DNA from: Vibrio caribbeanicus ATCC BAA-2122
Lineage (GTDB): Bacteria > Pseudomonadota > Gammaproteobacteria > Enterobacterales > Vibrionaceae
Length of the DNA: 64,000 nucleotides
Direction of reading: 5' to 3'
Assembly (NCBI RefSeq): GCF_000165125.1
Contig: NZ_AEIU01000091.1
Span: forward strand, 1 to 64,000
Positions 28,037 through 36,766 of the stretch are shown here, one piece after another (positions within the stretch are counted from its first letter, which is position 1; each line of letters begins with the position of its first letter). Position numbers and translations under genes: made by a program. A model generated the notes under the pieces. That model was not told where the DNA came from and searched no databases. It saw only the letters and a list, made by a program, of their open reading frames with translations.

Positions 28037-29092
28037 ATGAAAAGACTCTCATTTTTTGCCGCGGCCATGGCTCTTTGTGTATCATCAGGCATATTGGCAA
28101 AACCACTCGTGATCGCTCATCGTGGTGCTTCAGGTTATTTGCCCGAGCATACTCTCGAAACAAAAGCGCTGGCTTACGCGATGAAACCTGATTTCATTGA
28201 GCAAGATGTTGTTATGACAAAAGATGACCAACTGGTTGTTTTGCATGACCACTATTTAGATCGTGTCACCAATGTTGCAGAGGTGTTTCCTGATCGCGCT
28301 CGAGAAGATGGTCGCTATTACGCGATCGACTTTACTCTAGCAGAAATTAAATCCTTGCAAGTGACCGAAGGATTTAATATTGATGAAAAAGGTAATAAAG
28401 TTGCTGGTTATCCAGATCGATTCCCGATGTGGAAATCTTCTTTTACTGTCCCAACTTTTGCTGAAGAGATTGAGCTTATTCAAGGTTTAAATAAAACTTT
28501 GGGCTATGATATTGGTATCTATCCAGAGATTAAAGCTCCTTGGTTCCATCGTCACGAAGGCAAAGATATCTCTAAAGCTGTGCTTAAAGTACTAAAGCAA
28601 TATGGTTATGTATCCCACTCGGACAAGGTTTACCTTCAATGCTTTGATGCTAACGAACTTCAGCGTATCCACAACCAATTGATGCCTACGATGGACATGA
28701 ACCTAAAACTTGTTCAGCTTATGGCTTACACCGATTGGAATGAAACCATGGAGTATAAATCTGGTAAAGCGATGCCTTACAGCTACGACTGGATGTTTGA
28801 AAAAGATGGAATGAAAAAAGTGGCTGAGTACGCGGATGGGGTTGGGCCTTGGAAGCCGATGTTGGTTGATGATACTTCCACTAAAAGTAACATTGTTATT
28901 AAACCGCTAATGAAAGCGGCAAAACAAGCGGGCTTGCAAGTTCATCCTTATACCTTCCGCGCTGATCCGGGGCGAATTCCTGCTTATACTGATAGCTTTG
29001 AAGGGATGCTAGACATCTTTTACAATCAGGTAAAAGTAGATGGATTATTCACTGATTTCCCAGATAAAGCGGTCAGTTTTTTAAATAAATAA
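28037..29092 (+). CDS. glpQ: Periplasmic glycerophosphodiester phosphodiesterase
   Basis: A 351-residue secreted enzyme that hydrolyses glycerophosphodiesters to glycerol-3-phosphate and an alcohol. A signal peptide (about 1-21, MKRLSFFAAAMALCVSSG) is followed by the catalytic start VIAHRGASGYLPEHTLE. E and D metal ligands are in EQDVVMTKDD, and the His in LHDHYLDR. It supplies GlpT, encoded 48 bases upstream. Confidence 0.96.
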   Translation: MKRLSFFAAAMALCVSSGILAKPLVIAHRGASGYLPEHTLETKALAYAMKPDFIEQDVVMTKDDQLVVLHDHYLDRVTNVAEVFPDRAREDGRYYAIDFTLAEIKSLQVTEGFNIDEKGNKVAGYPDRFPMWKSSFTVPTFAEEIELIQGLNKTLGYDIGIYPEIKAPWFHRHEGKDISKAVLKVLKQYGYVSHSDKVYLQCFDANELQRIHNQLMPTMDMNLKLVQLMAYTDWNETMEYKSGKAMPYSYDWMFEKDGMKKVAEYADGVGPWKPMLVDDTSTKSNIVIKPLMKAAKQAGLQVHPYTFRADPGRIPAYTDSFEGMLDIFYNQVKVDGLFTDFPDKAVSFLNK

Positions 29093-29105
29093 GGTGAATT
29101 TTAGT

Positions 29106-29138
29106 GATGATCCCCACCCACAATGGCTGGGGATCATT
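29106..29138. terminator. Terminator between glpQ and dapD
   Basis: ATGATCCCC (29107-29115) pairs with GGGGATCAT (29129-29137). It stands between converging genes; the T-run is weak on both sides. Confidence 0.65.
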
Positions 29139-29142
29139 GTTA

Positions 29143-30174
29143 TCAGTTGTTGCTGTGTAGCTCAGAGTTGAGTTCTACAGCCGTTTTGTTTGCTAAGCAC
29201 TCAATCCGACCTGTTATCGAATTGCGACGGAAAAGTAAGTCTGAGACTCCAGCAAGCTCACGTGCTTTCACTGTTTCTACTTCTTGGCCATTTGAATCTA
29301 ACATTTGCACTTTTGACCCTTCAGTTATGTACAGGCCCGCCTCTACTGTGCAGCGGTCACCCAGTGGGAAACCAATCCCTGCATTGGCACCAAGCAGAGA
29401 GCTTTCACCAATAGAGATGACAACTTTTCCTCCACCAGACAATGTTCCCATAATTGAAGCGCCTCCACCAATGTCAGAATGACTACCAACTACGACACCT
29501 GCAGAGATACGGCCTTCAACCATACTTGCACCTTGAGTGCCGGCATTAAAGTTAATAAAACCTTCATGCATGACGGTTGTACCTTCTCCGACGTGAGCAC
29601 CGAGACGTACTCGAGAAGTGTCTGCGATTCTAACACCTGATGGAACAATGTAGTCGACCATTTTAGGAAACTTATCAACGCAATCGACAGATAATACACG
29701 CCCAGCTAATCGAGCATCAATTTGACGTTCGGCTAATTCTGGTAGATCAATCGGCCCTTCATTTGTCCAAGCAATGTTATGCAGTAGGCCAAATATTCCA
29801 TCAAGAACAGTACCATGGGGTTTTACGAGGCGGTTAGAAATTAGTTGAAGCTTGAGGTAACCTTCTGCAACAGATGTCGGCTTCTCATCAGTTGCGAGTA
29901 TAACAACAACAAGTGGTTTGTCCGATTGGGAAGCTTTAGCTGCAAATGAAGCATTGAGCTTATCACCATGCATCTCGAAGGTGGAAGCAAGTTCGCTGCT
30001 TTGTTCTGGAGTAATTTCTAGTGTTTCATTACCGTTTGAGTACTTCACAATGGAAGCGATCGCCGTAACTAAATTATCCGAGGGTTCAAGCACTGGGTTT
30101 GGAAAAAATGCTTCAATAATTTTGTTATCACGGTTTTTTGTCGCCGTTCCGAGAGCTAGCGAAAAATAAGCCAT
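29143..30174 (-). CDS. dapD: Tetrahydrodipicolinate N-succinyltransferase (long type)
   Basis: A 343-residue enzyme of lysine and diaminopimelate synthesis that succinylates tetrahydrodipicolinate. The left-handed beta-helix is visible as hexapeptide repeats in GAHVGEGTTVMHEG, VVVGSHSDIGGGASI and SSLLGANAGIGFPLG. It is longer than the 274-residue E. coli type and matches the second DapD subfamily seen in vibrios. The frame extends to 30198, but the ATG at 30174 gives MAYFSLALGTATKNRD, the expected start. Confidence 0.93.
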   Translation of the reverse strand: MAYFSLALGTATKNRDNKIIEAFFPNPVLEPSDNLVTAIASIVKYSNGNETLEITPEQSSELASTFEMHGDKLNASFAAKASQSDKPLVVVILATDEKPTSVAEGYLKLQLISNRLVKPHGTVLDGIFGLLHNIAWTNEGPIDLPELAERQIDARLAGRVLSVDCVDKFPKMVDYIVPSGVRIADTSRVRLGAHVGEGTTVMHEGFINFNAGTQGASMVEGRISAGVVVGSHSDIGGGASIMGTLSGGGKVVISIGESSLLGANAGIGFPLGDRCTVEAGLYITEGSKVQMLDSNGQEVETVKARELAGVSDLLFRRNSITGRIECLANKTAVELNSELHSNN

Positions 30175-30431
30175 ATTGTATCTCCATAATATGTTCATTT
30201 GAGAAAGGCTTATTGAGCCTTTGAGTTTGCATTTTTTTTATCATAAAGAGAGCCTGTTAGACTTTAAAGAGGATTAAGAGATAAAGTCTTTGAGCCGATA
30301 TTTTTTGTCTCTTTAGAGATGTTTTGTCTTTTAAGCTACATGTATCCAAGTGGCTTAAAAATGCAGGATTCAGAGCGATACCACAGTATTGAGTTCAAGC
30401 AATGTGAAAAATCGTCATTGTGATTGTTGCA
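30175..30431. other. Intergenic region before dapD
   Basis: Presumably the dapD promoter lies here. AGACTTTA (30259-30266) and TAAAGTCT (30282-30289) form an 8-pair inverted repeat with a 15-base loop. I see no lysine riboswitch features and no gene. Confidence 0.35.
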
Positions 30432-30464
30432 AATAAAAAGCCCAGAGCTAGGCCCTGGGCTTTG
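30432..30464 (-). terminator. Terminator of the peroxiredoxin gene
   Basis: AAGCCCAG and CTGGGCTT (30438-30445 and 30455-30462) pair around AGCTAGGCC; the minus strand continues TTTTTATTT. Confidence 0.88.
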
Positions 30465-30505
30465 ATGTTCTTTACGAATCATTACATGAAATCGTATAGC
30501 ATTAA

Positions 30506-31114
30506 TTACTTGCTTAGGTCAGATGCGTGCTCAGTAAGGAACGCTGCAACGCCTTTTGGAGATGCGTCCATACCTGCTTTACCTTCTTCCCACTGTGCAG
30601 GACAAACTTCACCGTTTTTCTGGTGGAAGTTAAGCGCGTCTACCATACGAAGCATCTCATCAATGTTACGTCCTAGTGGTAGGTCGTTAACAACTTGATG
30701 GCGAACTACGCCTTCTTCGTCGATTAGGAAAGAACCACGGAATGCAACGCCAGCTTCTGGATGCTCGACATCATAAGCTTTACAAATCTCGTGTTTCACG
30801 TCAGCAACAAGAGGGTACTTAACTTGACCGATACCGCCATCTTCGATAGCTGTATTACGCCATGCGTTATGAGAGAATTGAGAATCGATTGAGATACCAA
30901 TAACTTCAACACCTTTAGCTTGGAAATCAGCCAGGCGGTTATCAAAAGCGATAAGCTCAGACGGGCAAACGAAAGTGAAATCTAGTGGGTAGAAGAAAAC
31001 AACGGCTTTCTTACCTTTTGTGAATTCTGCGAAGTTGAAGTTATCAACAATTTCACCGTTACCAAGAACAGCTGCTGCAGTAAAGTCTGGGGCTTGACGA
31101 CCGACTAGTACCAT
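30506..31114 (-). CDS. 2-Cys peroxiredoxin (AhpC/Prx1 type)
   Basis: A 202-residue thiol peroxidase. The peroxidatic cysteine is in YPLDFTFVCPSELIAFD (near 50) and the resolving cysteine in GEVCPAQWEEG (near 170). GGIG replaces the GGLG loop and the C-terminal YF tail of oxidation-sensitive eukaryotic forms is missing, which suggests a robust enzyme. It is divergent from oxyR across 194 bases, strongly suggesting OxyR control. Confidence 0.93.
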   Translation of the reverse strand: MVLVGRQAPDFTAAAVLGNGEIVDNFNFAEFTKGKKAVVFFYPLDFTFVCPSELIAFDNRLADFQAKGVEVIGISIDSQFSHNAWRNTAIEDGGIGQVKYPLVADVKHEICKAYDVEHPEAGVAFRGSFLIDEEGVVRHQVVNDLPLGRNIDEMLRMVDALNFHQKNGEVCPAQWEEGKAGMDASPKGVAAFLTEHASDLSK

Positions 31115-31308
31115 TTTTTGCTCCTAAAATATGTGGTTACAACCTTGCAACCTTATGTTGAGGTTGAGTCTGTTTTTGTCCGCGACAAACTATAGTACAG
31201 ATTGCGCCATGTAAAAAAGCGAATTAAATAGATTAAGTTAATCGAAAAAAGCGATTATAATTGTAAGGCGTACAGTCCCCGCGTCACATGGCTTATTAGT
31301 AGGTAAAT

Positions 31309-32232
31309 ATGAATAAATGGCCCAGCCTAAAACAGTTACATTATCTCATTACTCTTCATGAAACCCGGCATTTTAACGATGCGGCCAGGAAGTGCTTCGT
31401 TAGCCAATCAACTTTGAGTAAAGGGATTCAAAATTTAGAGCAACTTATTGGTTGTTCACTTTATGAAAAGAAGGATAAAAAAGGTCCACTTGTTTTTACT
31501 CAAGCTGGTGAGCAAGTCGTAAAGCAAGGCAGGGATTTACTTGCAAAAGGAAAAGATTTGGTTGAGTTGGGCCGACAAAATCAAGAAGGAGAGATGGAGG
31601 GACAAATCCGGCTTGGCTGTATACCGACTATTGCTCCCTTTCTACTTTGCGATGTAGTTCAAGAGATAAACAAACAATTTCCACTACTAAATTTATTACT
31701 GCGAGAAGACACCACAGCGCAGCTATTAGACGCCTTGAGACAAGGTGAGTTGGATGTACTTATTTTAGCTTTACCTATTGATATTGGTGGTATGGAAAGT
31801 CGCGTACTGGGGGATGATCCATTTAAAATGATTGTGAGTAGGGATAAGGCGGATCAAATTCGCTCGCCCATTCGATACGCTGATTTTCCAGATGATTTTG
31901 TATTTCTATTGGAGAAAGAACATTGCCTTTCCGAGCATGCTATTTCTGCGTGCCAGTTGACAGACAGCAATAAAATTAATTCTTTTCATGCTACAAGCCT
32001 ACACACCCTAGTACAGATGGTGGCTAATGGTATGGGTACGACATTTATTCCTCAAATGGCGATTAGTCACGGCCTTATTGAAAATCAAAATTTATTAGTC
32101 TTGGATGCGCCGGGCAAACAAGCAATGCGACAAATTGGTTTAGTTTGGCGTCCTAGTTCCTCTAGAGTAGCGACGTTTGAACAGTTAGCTAGAGTCATAT
32201 CTCGGTTATTGCTGCCTCTCCAAGCGAACTGA
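31309..32232 (+). CDS. oxyR: Peroxide-sensing regulator OxyR
   Basis: A 307-residue LysR regulator. The two redox cysteines are C206 and C215 in EKEHCLSEHAISACQL, with the same nine-residue spacing as C199 and C208 of E. coli OxyR. The sequence HATSLHTLVQMVANGMGTTFIP after them fits the family. The N-terminal helix-turn-helix is normal (FVSQSTLSKGIQNLEQ). The peroxiredoxin gene diverges from it and is the likely target. Confidence 0.9.
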   Translation: MNKWPSLKQLHYLITLHETRHFNDAARKCFVSQSTLSKGIQNLEQLIGCSLYEKKDKKGPLVFTQAGEQVVKQGRDLLAKGKDLVELGRQNQEGEMEGQIRLGCIPTIAPFLLCDVVQEINKQFPLLNLLLREDTTAQLLDALRQGELDVLILALPIDIGGMESRVLGDDPFKMIVSRDKADQIRSPIRYADFPDDFVFLLEKEHCLSEHAISACQLTDSNKINSFHATSLHTLVQMVANGMGTTFIPQMAISHGLIENQNLLVLDAPGKQAMRQIGLVWRPSSSRVATFEQLARVISRLLLPLQAN

Positions 32233-32856
32233 TGGTTTTTAATTGGTGTTATCAACTTAAATCTAAGCAATTTTCGACATATTATTCTGTCTTGTTGTGT
32301 TGGCTTGTGAAATCTTACAGAGATAGTTTTTTGAAGCTTTCATTAAATTGTGAAATTTCACAATGTAAAATTTACAGATAAAAAAATAAGCTTCGTTTGA
32401 TACAGGTCTATGACAACCTAATCTATCCTTTATTTCCCCTTACTTTTTTAGCTTGATAAGAGGTTAAACGATCGTTTTAAACTCCCTTGGTTAGCTTATT
32501 TTTATGTAATTTTATTACGTAATTTATTACAAATTTATGGCGAAGTTGAGGCATTTGCACCCAACCGCACAAAACTTTGAATTTCGATTTTAAGTGACTT
32601 TAACCCTTTCACTTAGCTAAATGTTGGTATAGCTTATCTATAGAGAAAGCAGGGGAATTGAGATTTTCTTTACATTTTTCTTAGCCCTGAATCTCGGTTT
32701 GCTTTGTGTGAAAATTTTGATTTTTCCTCATGTGCTTACTCTGCCGTTTTTTTTGTTTAATAGTTACAAATGTAACTCAAACAAGGATAAAAGGCTCGAG
32801 AGACAAAAAGCCTAGTATAAAAAGTCTCGTTGCCTATCTTGCTTAAGGATGAAGCT
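32233..32856 (+). promoter_or_regulatory. Palindrome-rich leader of aceBA
   Basis: 624 bases with no ORF I can support. It holds ATTGTGAAATTTCACAAT (32347-32364, perfect), TGTAAAATTTACA (32364-32376), AAACGATCGTTT (32466-32477, perfect), ATTACGTAAT (32514-32523, perfect) flanked by TGTAAT and ATTACA, and AGTTACA-AA-TGTAACT (32762-32777). Several are probably operators for regulators of the glyoxylate shunt; none matches a consensus well enough for me to name. Confidence 0.55.
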
Positions 32857-34494
32857 ATGTTTACCAACACACCGTTAAGAAAAAATGAAGCCCAAGAAAC
32901 CCTGATCAATAATGAAAAAATTGAACTAGTTCATCCTCTCTCGCCAGAACACGAAGTGATTTTCCCTTCTGAAGCCCGAACCTTCTTATCGTTTCTGTGC
33001 CAAAACTTTGCCAAGCGGGTCGATGAGTTACTCGCAATCCGCCGAGCAAAGCAAGCAAGAATAGATGCGGGTGAATTACCTGATTTTCTTAACGACACAA
33101 GAGATATTCGTGAAGGCAGTTGGAAGATTCAAAACATTCCAGATGATCTTCAAGATCGCCGTGTTGAGATCACGGGGCCAACCGAAAGGAAAATGGTCAT
33201 TAACGCATTAAATGCGAATGTAAAAATATTTATGGCGGATTTTGAAGACTCTATGTCGCCAGCCTGGGAGAAATTACTCGATGGCCAGATTAACTTGCGT
33301 GATGCGGTCAGAGGTACCATTAGCTATACCCAACCTCAAACGAAGAAAGAGTACAAGCTATCGCCAGATCCTGCCGTGTTAATTTGTCGTGTACGTGGAC
33401 TTCATCTTAAAGAAAAGCACGTTACTTTTGACTCTAACCTCATTCCGGGAGCTTTGTTTGATTTCGCCCTCTACTTTTTTAATAACTACTCTGAACTATT
33501 GAAAAAAGGAAGCGGTCCCTATTTCTACTTACCTAAGCTGCAATCTTATCAAGAAGCAGAATGGTGGAGTGCCGTTTTTCATGCGACCGAGGACTACTTT
33601 GGTTTAGATACAGGGACAATCAAAGCAACAGTGTTAATTGAAACACTACCTGCAGTCTTTGAAATGGACGAAATTCTATTTGCGCTAAAAGAACATATTG
33701 TTGGTTTAAATTGTGGTCGATGGGATTACATTTTTAGCTATATTAAGACATTACGTAAGCACCCTGAACGGGTTCTTCCTGATAGACAAGCTGTTACTAT
33801 GGACACGCCATTTCTAAGCGCATACTCCCGACTATTGGTCAAAACATGTCACCGCCGTGGTGCATTTGCTATGGGAGGGATGGCTGCGTTTATTCCTGCT
33901 AAGGAAGAGGATGAAAACCAGCGGGTTCTAGACAAAATTACCCATGATAAGTCGCTTGAGGCAAGCAATGGCCATGATGGGACATGGGTTGCTCATCCTG
34001 GCTTAGCTGACACAGCTCTTAGCGTTTTTGATCAAGTCCTCGGTGAACGAAACAATCAACTTGACGTTACTCGAGAGGGAGACTCCCCGATTACCGCTCT
34101 TGAGCTATTGGCTCCATGCGGTGGGGAAAGAACAGAACTTGGCATGAGACATAACATCCGGGTTGCTCTGCAATATATAGAAGCTTGGATCTCAGGTAAT
34201 GGTTGCGTGCCGATATATGGGTTGATGGAAGATGCTGCGACCGCTGAAATATCAAGAGCATCAATTTGGCAGTGGATCCAACATGGCAAGACTCTTGATA
34301 ACGGTGAAGTAGTGACAAATGCTCTGTTTGAGCGCTATCTAAAAGAAGAAACTCTGGTGGTTAAGGAGGAAGTGGGCTTGACTCGGTTCGAACAAGGTCG
34401 CTTTTCGGAGGCGGCTAAATTGATGTCAGATTTAACTACAAGCACAGAATTGACAGATTTTTTGACCATACCGGGTTACACCTATTTGGACTAA
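32857..34494 (+). CDS. aceB: Malate synthase A
   Basis: A 545-residue TIM-barrel enzyme that condenses glyoxylate with acetyl-CoA to malate. The signature KDRITHDK-like region (LDKITHDKSLEASNGHDGTW) and FMADFEDSMSPAW, CGRWDYIFSYIKT are the malate synthase A blocks, including Asp/Glu metal ligands and catalytic Arg. A TTG at 32830 opens the frame, but the ATG at 32857 follows AAGGATGAAGCT. It forms the glyoxylate shunt with aceA, 127 bases downstream; no aceK is seen here. Confidence 0.95.
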   Translation: MFTNTPLRKNEAQETLINNEKIELVHPLSPEHEVIFPSEARTFLSFLCQNFAKRVDELLAIRRAKQARIDAGELPDFLNDTRDIREGSWKIQNIPDDLQDRRVEITGPTERKMVINALNANVKIFMADFEDSMSPAWEKLLDGQINLRDAVRGTISYTQPQTKKEYKLSPDPAVLICRVRGLHLKEKHVTFDSNLIPGALFDFALYFFNNYSELLKKGSGPYFYLPKLQSYQEAEWWSAVFHATEDYFGLDTGTIKATVLIETLPAVFEMDEILFALKEHIVGLNCGRWDYIFSYIKTLRKHPERVLPDRQAVTMDTPFLSAYSRLLVKTCHRRGAFAMGGMAAFIPAKEEDENQRVLDKITHDKSLEASNGHDGTWVAHPGLADTALSVFDQVLGERNNQLDVTREGDSPITALELLAPCGGERTELGMRHNIRVALQYIEAWISGNGCVPIYGLMEDAATAEISRASIWQWIQHGKTLDNGEVVTNALFERYLKEETLVVKEEVGLTRFEQGRFSEAAKLMSDLTTSTELTDFLTIPGYTYLD

Positions 34495-34621
34495 ATCGTA
34501 AAGGAATCCAACATAAAAATCGTGGCAGAGAGGGAAGTACTGCCATTAAAAATTAACATAAATGCCCATTGAATATTCATCGAATAGTATCTAAGGCACT
34601 CATCAAAAGAGGGATAAACTG

Positions 34622-35935
34622 ATGACTAACTTAACTCGACGCCAACAAATTGAAGCACTCGAAAAGGATTGGGCAACCAACCCGCGCTGGAAAAATGTTA
34701 AACGTACTTATACTGCAGAGGAAGTGGTCGAACTGAGAGGTTCTATGGTTCCCGCTAATACTATCGCACAACGTGGAGCAGATAAGTTATGGGCATTAGT
34801 CAATGGAGAGGCCAAAAAAGGCTATGTTAATTGTCTTGGTGCATTAACGGGGGGGCAGGCTGTTCAGCAAGCAAAAGCAGGTATTGAGGCGATATATTTA
34901 TCAGGCTGGCAAGTCGCGGCTGATAACAACACTGCTTCTACTATGTATCCCGATCAGTCACTTTATCCAGTCGACTCTGTTCCTTCCGTTGTGAAGCGTA
35001 TAAACAACTCTTTCCGTCGTGCTGACCAAATTCAATGGTCTGGCGGAAAATCGCCTAGTGATGAAGGCGGTATTGACTATTTCTTGCCTATCGTAGCTGA
35101 TGCTGAGGCTGGTTTTGGTGGTGTTCTTAATGCCTATGAATTGATGAAATCTATGATAGAAGCTGGGGCAGCAGGGGTGCACTTTGAAGATCAGCTAGCA
35201 TCGGTTAAAAAATGTGGTCATATGGGTGGTAAAGTGTTGGTTCCGACCCAAGAAGCGGTTCAAAAACTGGTTGCTGCTAGGCTTGCAGCTGACGTTGCGG
35301 GGACAACGACGCTCGTTATTGCAAGAACAGATGCTAACGCTGCTGATCTTATTACTTCTGATTGCGACGCTTATGATAAGGATTTTATTATTGGTGAAAG
35401 AACCCAAGAAGGTTTTTATCGTGTGAGAGCAGGTATTGATCAGGCGATATCTCGTGGTCTTGCGTATGCTCCCTATGCTGATTTGATTTGGTGTGAAACA
35501 GCAACGCCATGCCTTGATGAAGCGCGCCGATTTGCAGAGGCAATTCATGCAGAATACCCAGATCAACTGCTTGCGTATAACTGCTCGCCGTCATTTAACT
35601 GGGAGAAAAACCTAGATGCAGAGACAATAGCGAAATTCCAGCAAGAGCTGTCTGATATGGGATATAAATACCAGTTCATTACCTTAGCTGGCATTCATAA
35701 TATGTGGTTTAACATGTTTGAGCTTGCTCACGATTATGCTCAGGGAGAGGGCATGCGCCACTACGTAGAGAAGGTTCAAAGACCTGAATTTCAGGCTGCA
35801 GAAAAGGGCTATACCTTTGTTGCTCACCAACAGGAAGTGGGTACAGGCTACTTTGATAAAATGACCAACACAATTCAGGGTGGTCAGTCATCCGTGACTG
35901 CTCTAACTGGTTCTACAGAAGAAGACCAGTTTTAG
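34622..35935 (+). CDS. aceA: Isocitrate lyase
   Basis: A 437-residue enzyme that cleaves isocitrate to succinate and glyoxylate. The catalytic loop [14 protein letters not shown] contains the active-site cysteine; [12 protein letters not shown] and [15 protein letters not shown] bind Mg and substrate. Second gene of the shunt, ending at a strong terminator. Confidence 0.97.
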   Translation: MTNLTRRQQIEALEKDWATNPRWKNVKRTYTAEEVVELRGSMVPANTIAQRGADKLWALVNGEAKKGYVNCLGALTGGQAVQQAKAGIEAIYLSGWQVAADNNTASTMYPDQSLYPVDSVPSVVKRINNSFRRADQIQWSGGKSPSDEGGIDYFLPIVADAEAGFGGVLNAYELMKSMIEAGAAGVHFEDQLASVKKCGHMGGKVLVPTQEAVQKLVAARLAADVAGTTTLVIARTDANAADLITSDCDAYDKDFIIGERTQEGFYRVRAGIDQAISRGLAYAPYADLIWCETATPCLDEARRFAEAIHAEYPDQLLAYNCSPSFNWEKNLDAETIAKFQQELSDMGYKYQFITLAGIHNMWFNMFELAHDYAQGEGMRHYVEKVQRPEFQAAEKGYTFVAHQQEVGTGYFDKMTNTIQGGQSSVTALTGSTEEDQF

Positions 35936-35946
35936 TTCTCAGATCA

Positions 35947-35980
35947 GCTCCTATTTCAAATAGAATAGGAGCCCTTTTTT
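35947..35980 (+). terminator. Terminator of aceBA
   Basis: GCTCCTATT and AATAGGAGC (35947-35955 and 35964-35972) pair and are followed by CCTTTTTT. Confidence 0.92.
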
Positions 35981-35998
35981 GTTTAGGCATAAACTTTT

Positions 35999-36023
35999 GG
36001 GCGATGAATATCGCTCTTTTTTT
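35999..36023 (+). terminator. Second, tandem terminator after aceA
   Basis: GCGAT-GAAT-ATCGC followed by CTTTTTTT, directly against the end of the converging CBS gene. A back-up to the first terminator. Confidence 0.65.
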
Positions 36024-36456
36024 AACTATCGTCTTGGATTTTTTCAAAACGCTCAAGCAGATCTATCGCAATAACAATAAAGTCTCCATCAGTAATAATG
36101 CCGACCAACTCACCTTTCTCTACCACAGGAAAACAGCCTAATTTGTGCTTGTGCATTTCAAGCGCACATTCTTTGAGGTCGGCTTTAGATGAAATGGTCT
36201 TAATATGAGTAGTCATAACCTCAAGCAGTAAGGTCTCCATGACCTTGGATTGTTTGTCGAGATCATTTTGCAACATAGACTCTTGGGCACTTAATACGTC
36301 ACTCAATGACACGAGCCCGAGCAAATGATGGTGCTCATTAACGATTGGAATGTGGCGAATATCTAAAGCTTGCATGGTATTTTTGGCATCAGCGAGCGTG
36401 TGTGATTGCAAAAGTGTGTGTGGATTTTGCGTCATCACGTCTTTAACCTTTATCAT
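36022..36456 (-). CDS. Two-CBS-domain protein
   Basis: A 144-residue protein that is essentially a tandem CBS pair: VKDVMTQNPHTLLQSHTLADAKNTM with DIRHIPIVNEHHHLLGLVSLSD, then EVMTTHIKTISSKA with KLGCFPVVEKGELVGIITDGDF. Such modules bind adenosyl nucleotides and act as sensors. No enzyme or channel domain is attached. It begins inside the upstream small ORF (14-base overlap), with a ribosome site AGGAGAGCTC, so the two are probably co-translated. Confidence 0.88.
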   Translation of the reverse strand: MIKVKDVMTQNPHTLLQSHTLADAKNTMQALDIRHIPIVNEHHHLLGLVSLSDVLSAQESMLQNDLDKQSKVMETLLLEVMTTHIKTISSKADLKECALEMHKHKLGCFPVVEKGELVGIITDGDFIVIAIDLLERFEKIQDDS

Positions 36457-36652
36457 TGAGCTCTCCTGTTATTTTCCCCATGTGAGTAACGTTTTGAGGG
36501 ACGACGAAGTGTTTTGAATCGATAACATTAATATAGCCACTTTTAGCGCAAGGTTCTGAGAGGTCGTCGTTTTTATCACCAAATATTGTTTCTCTACTAT
36601 TCAATGTATGGTGTTTAACAGGATTAATTTTCATTTGGTCGCAATAATTCAT
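36443..36652 (-). CDS. Small hypothetical protein before the CBS gene
   Basis: A 69-residue ORF beginning MNYCDQMKINPVKHHTL and including KSGYINVIDSKHFVVPQNV. I recognise no family. Its stop overlaps the CBS gene start by 14 bases in the same direction, a common sign of an operon. An AAGAG sequence lies close before the ATG. It fills the space between queA and the CBS gene; the remaining possibility is a chance frame. Confidence 0.45.
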   Translation of the reverse strand: MNYCDQMKINPVKHHTLNSRETIFGDKNDDLSEPCAKSGYINVIDSKHFVVPQNVTHMGKITGELNDKG

Positions 36653-36664
36653 CGCTCTTTTCTT

Positions 36665-36690
36665 GCTATTGTTACTACGCGGAATATACT
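36665..36690 (+). promoter_or_regulatory. Promoter of queA
   Basis: TTGCTA and TATACT with 16 bases between (the -10 at 36685-36690). It predicts transcription starting near 36697, right at the base of a perfect hairpin. Confidence 0.55.
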
Positions 36691-36696
36691 ATCTGG

Positions 36697-36727
36697 CTGC
36701 GAAAAACCTGTTGTTGGTTTTTCGCAG
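36697..36727 (+). other. 12-pair hairpin at the 5' end of queA mRNA
   Basis: CTGCGAAAAACC (36697-36708) and GGTTTTTCGCAG (36716-36727) pair perfectly around TGTTGTT. There is a T-rich right arm but no U-run after it. It starts at the predicted transcript start. Confidence 0.75.
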
Positions 36728-36766
36728 TCGTTAGCTAAAACTCAATCATCATGAAAGAAAAGAAAC

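Noticed and set aside
30175-30505. Lysine riboswitch before dapD
   Set aside because: The leader is too short and lacks the conserved core; only a simple inverted repeat and the neighbour's terminator are visible.
31140-31308. OxyR operator between prx and oxyR
   Set aside because: The region has AATCG-N7-CGATT but not the ATAG-N7-CTAT tetrad pattern clearly enough to list a site.
36697-36766. preQ1 riboswitch before queA
   Set aside because: The hairpin lacks the A-rich tail and loop sequence of preQ1 classes, and nothing pairs with the ribosome site.
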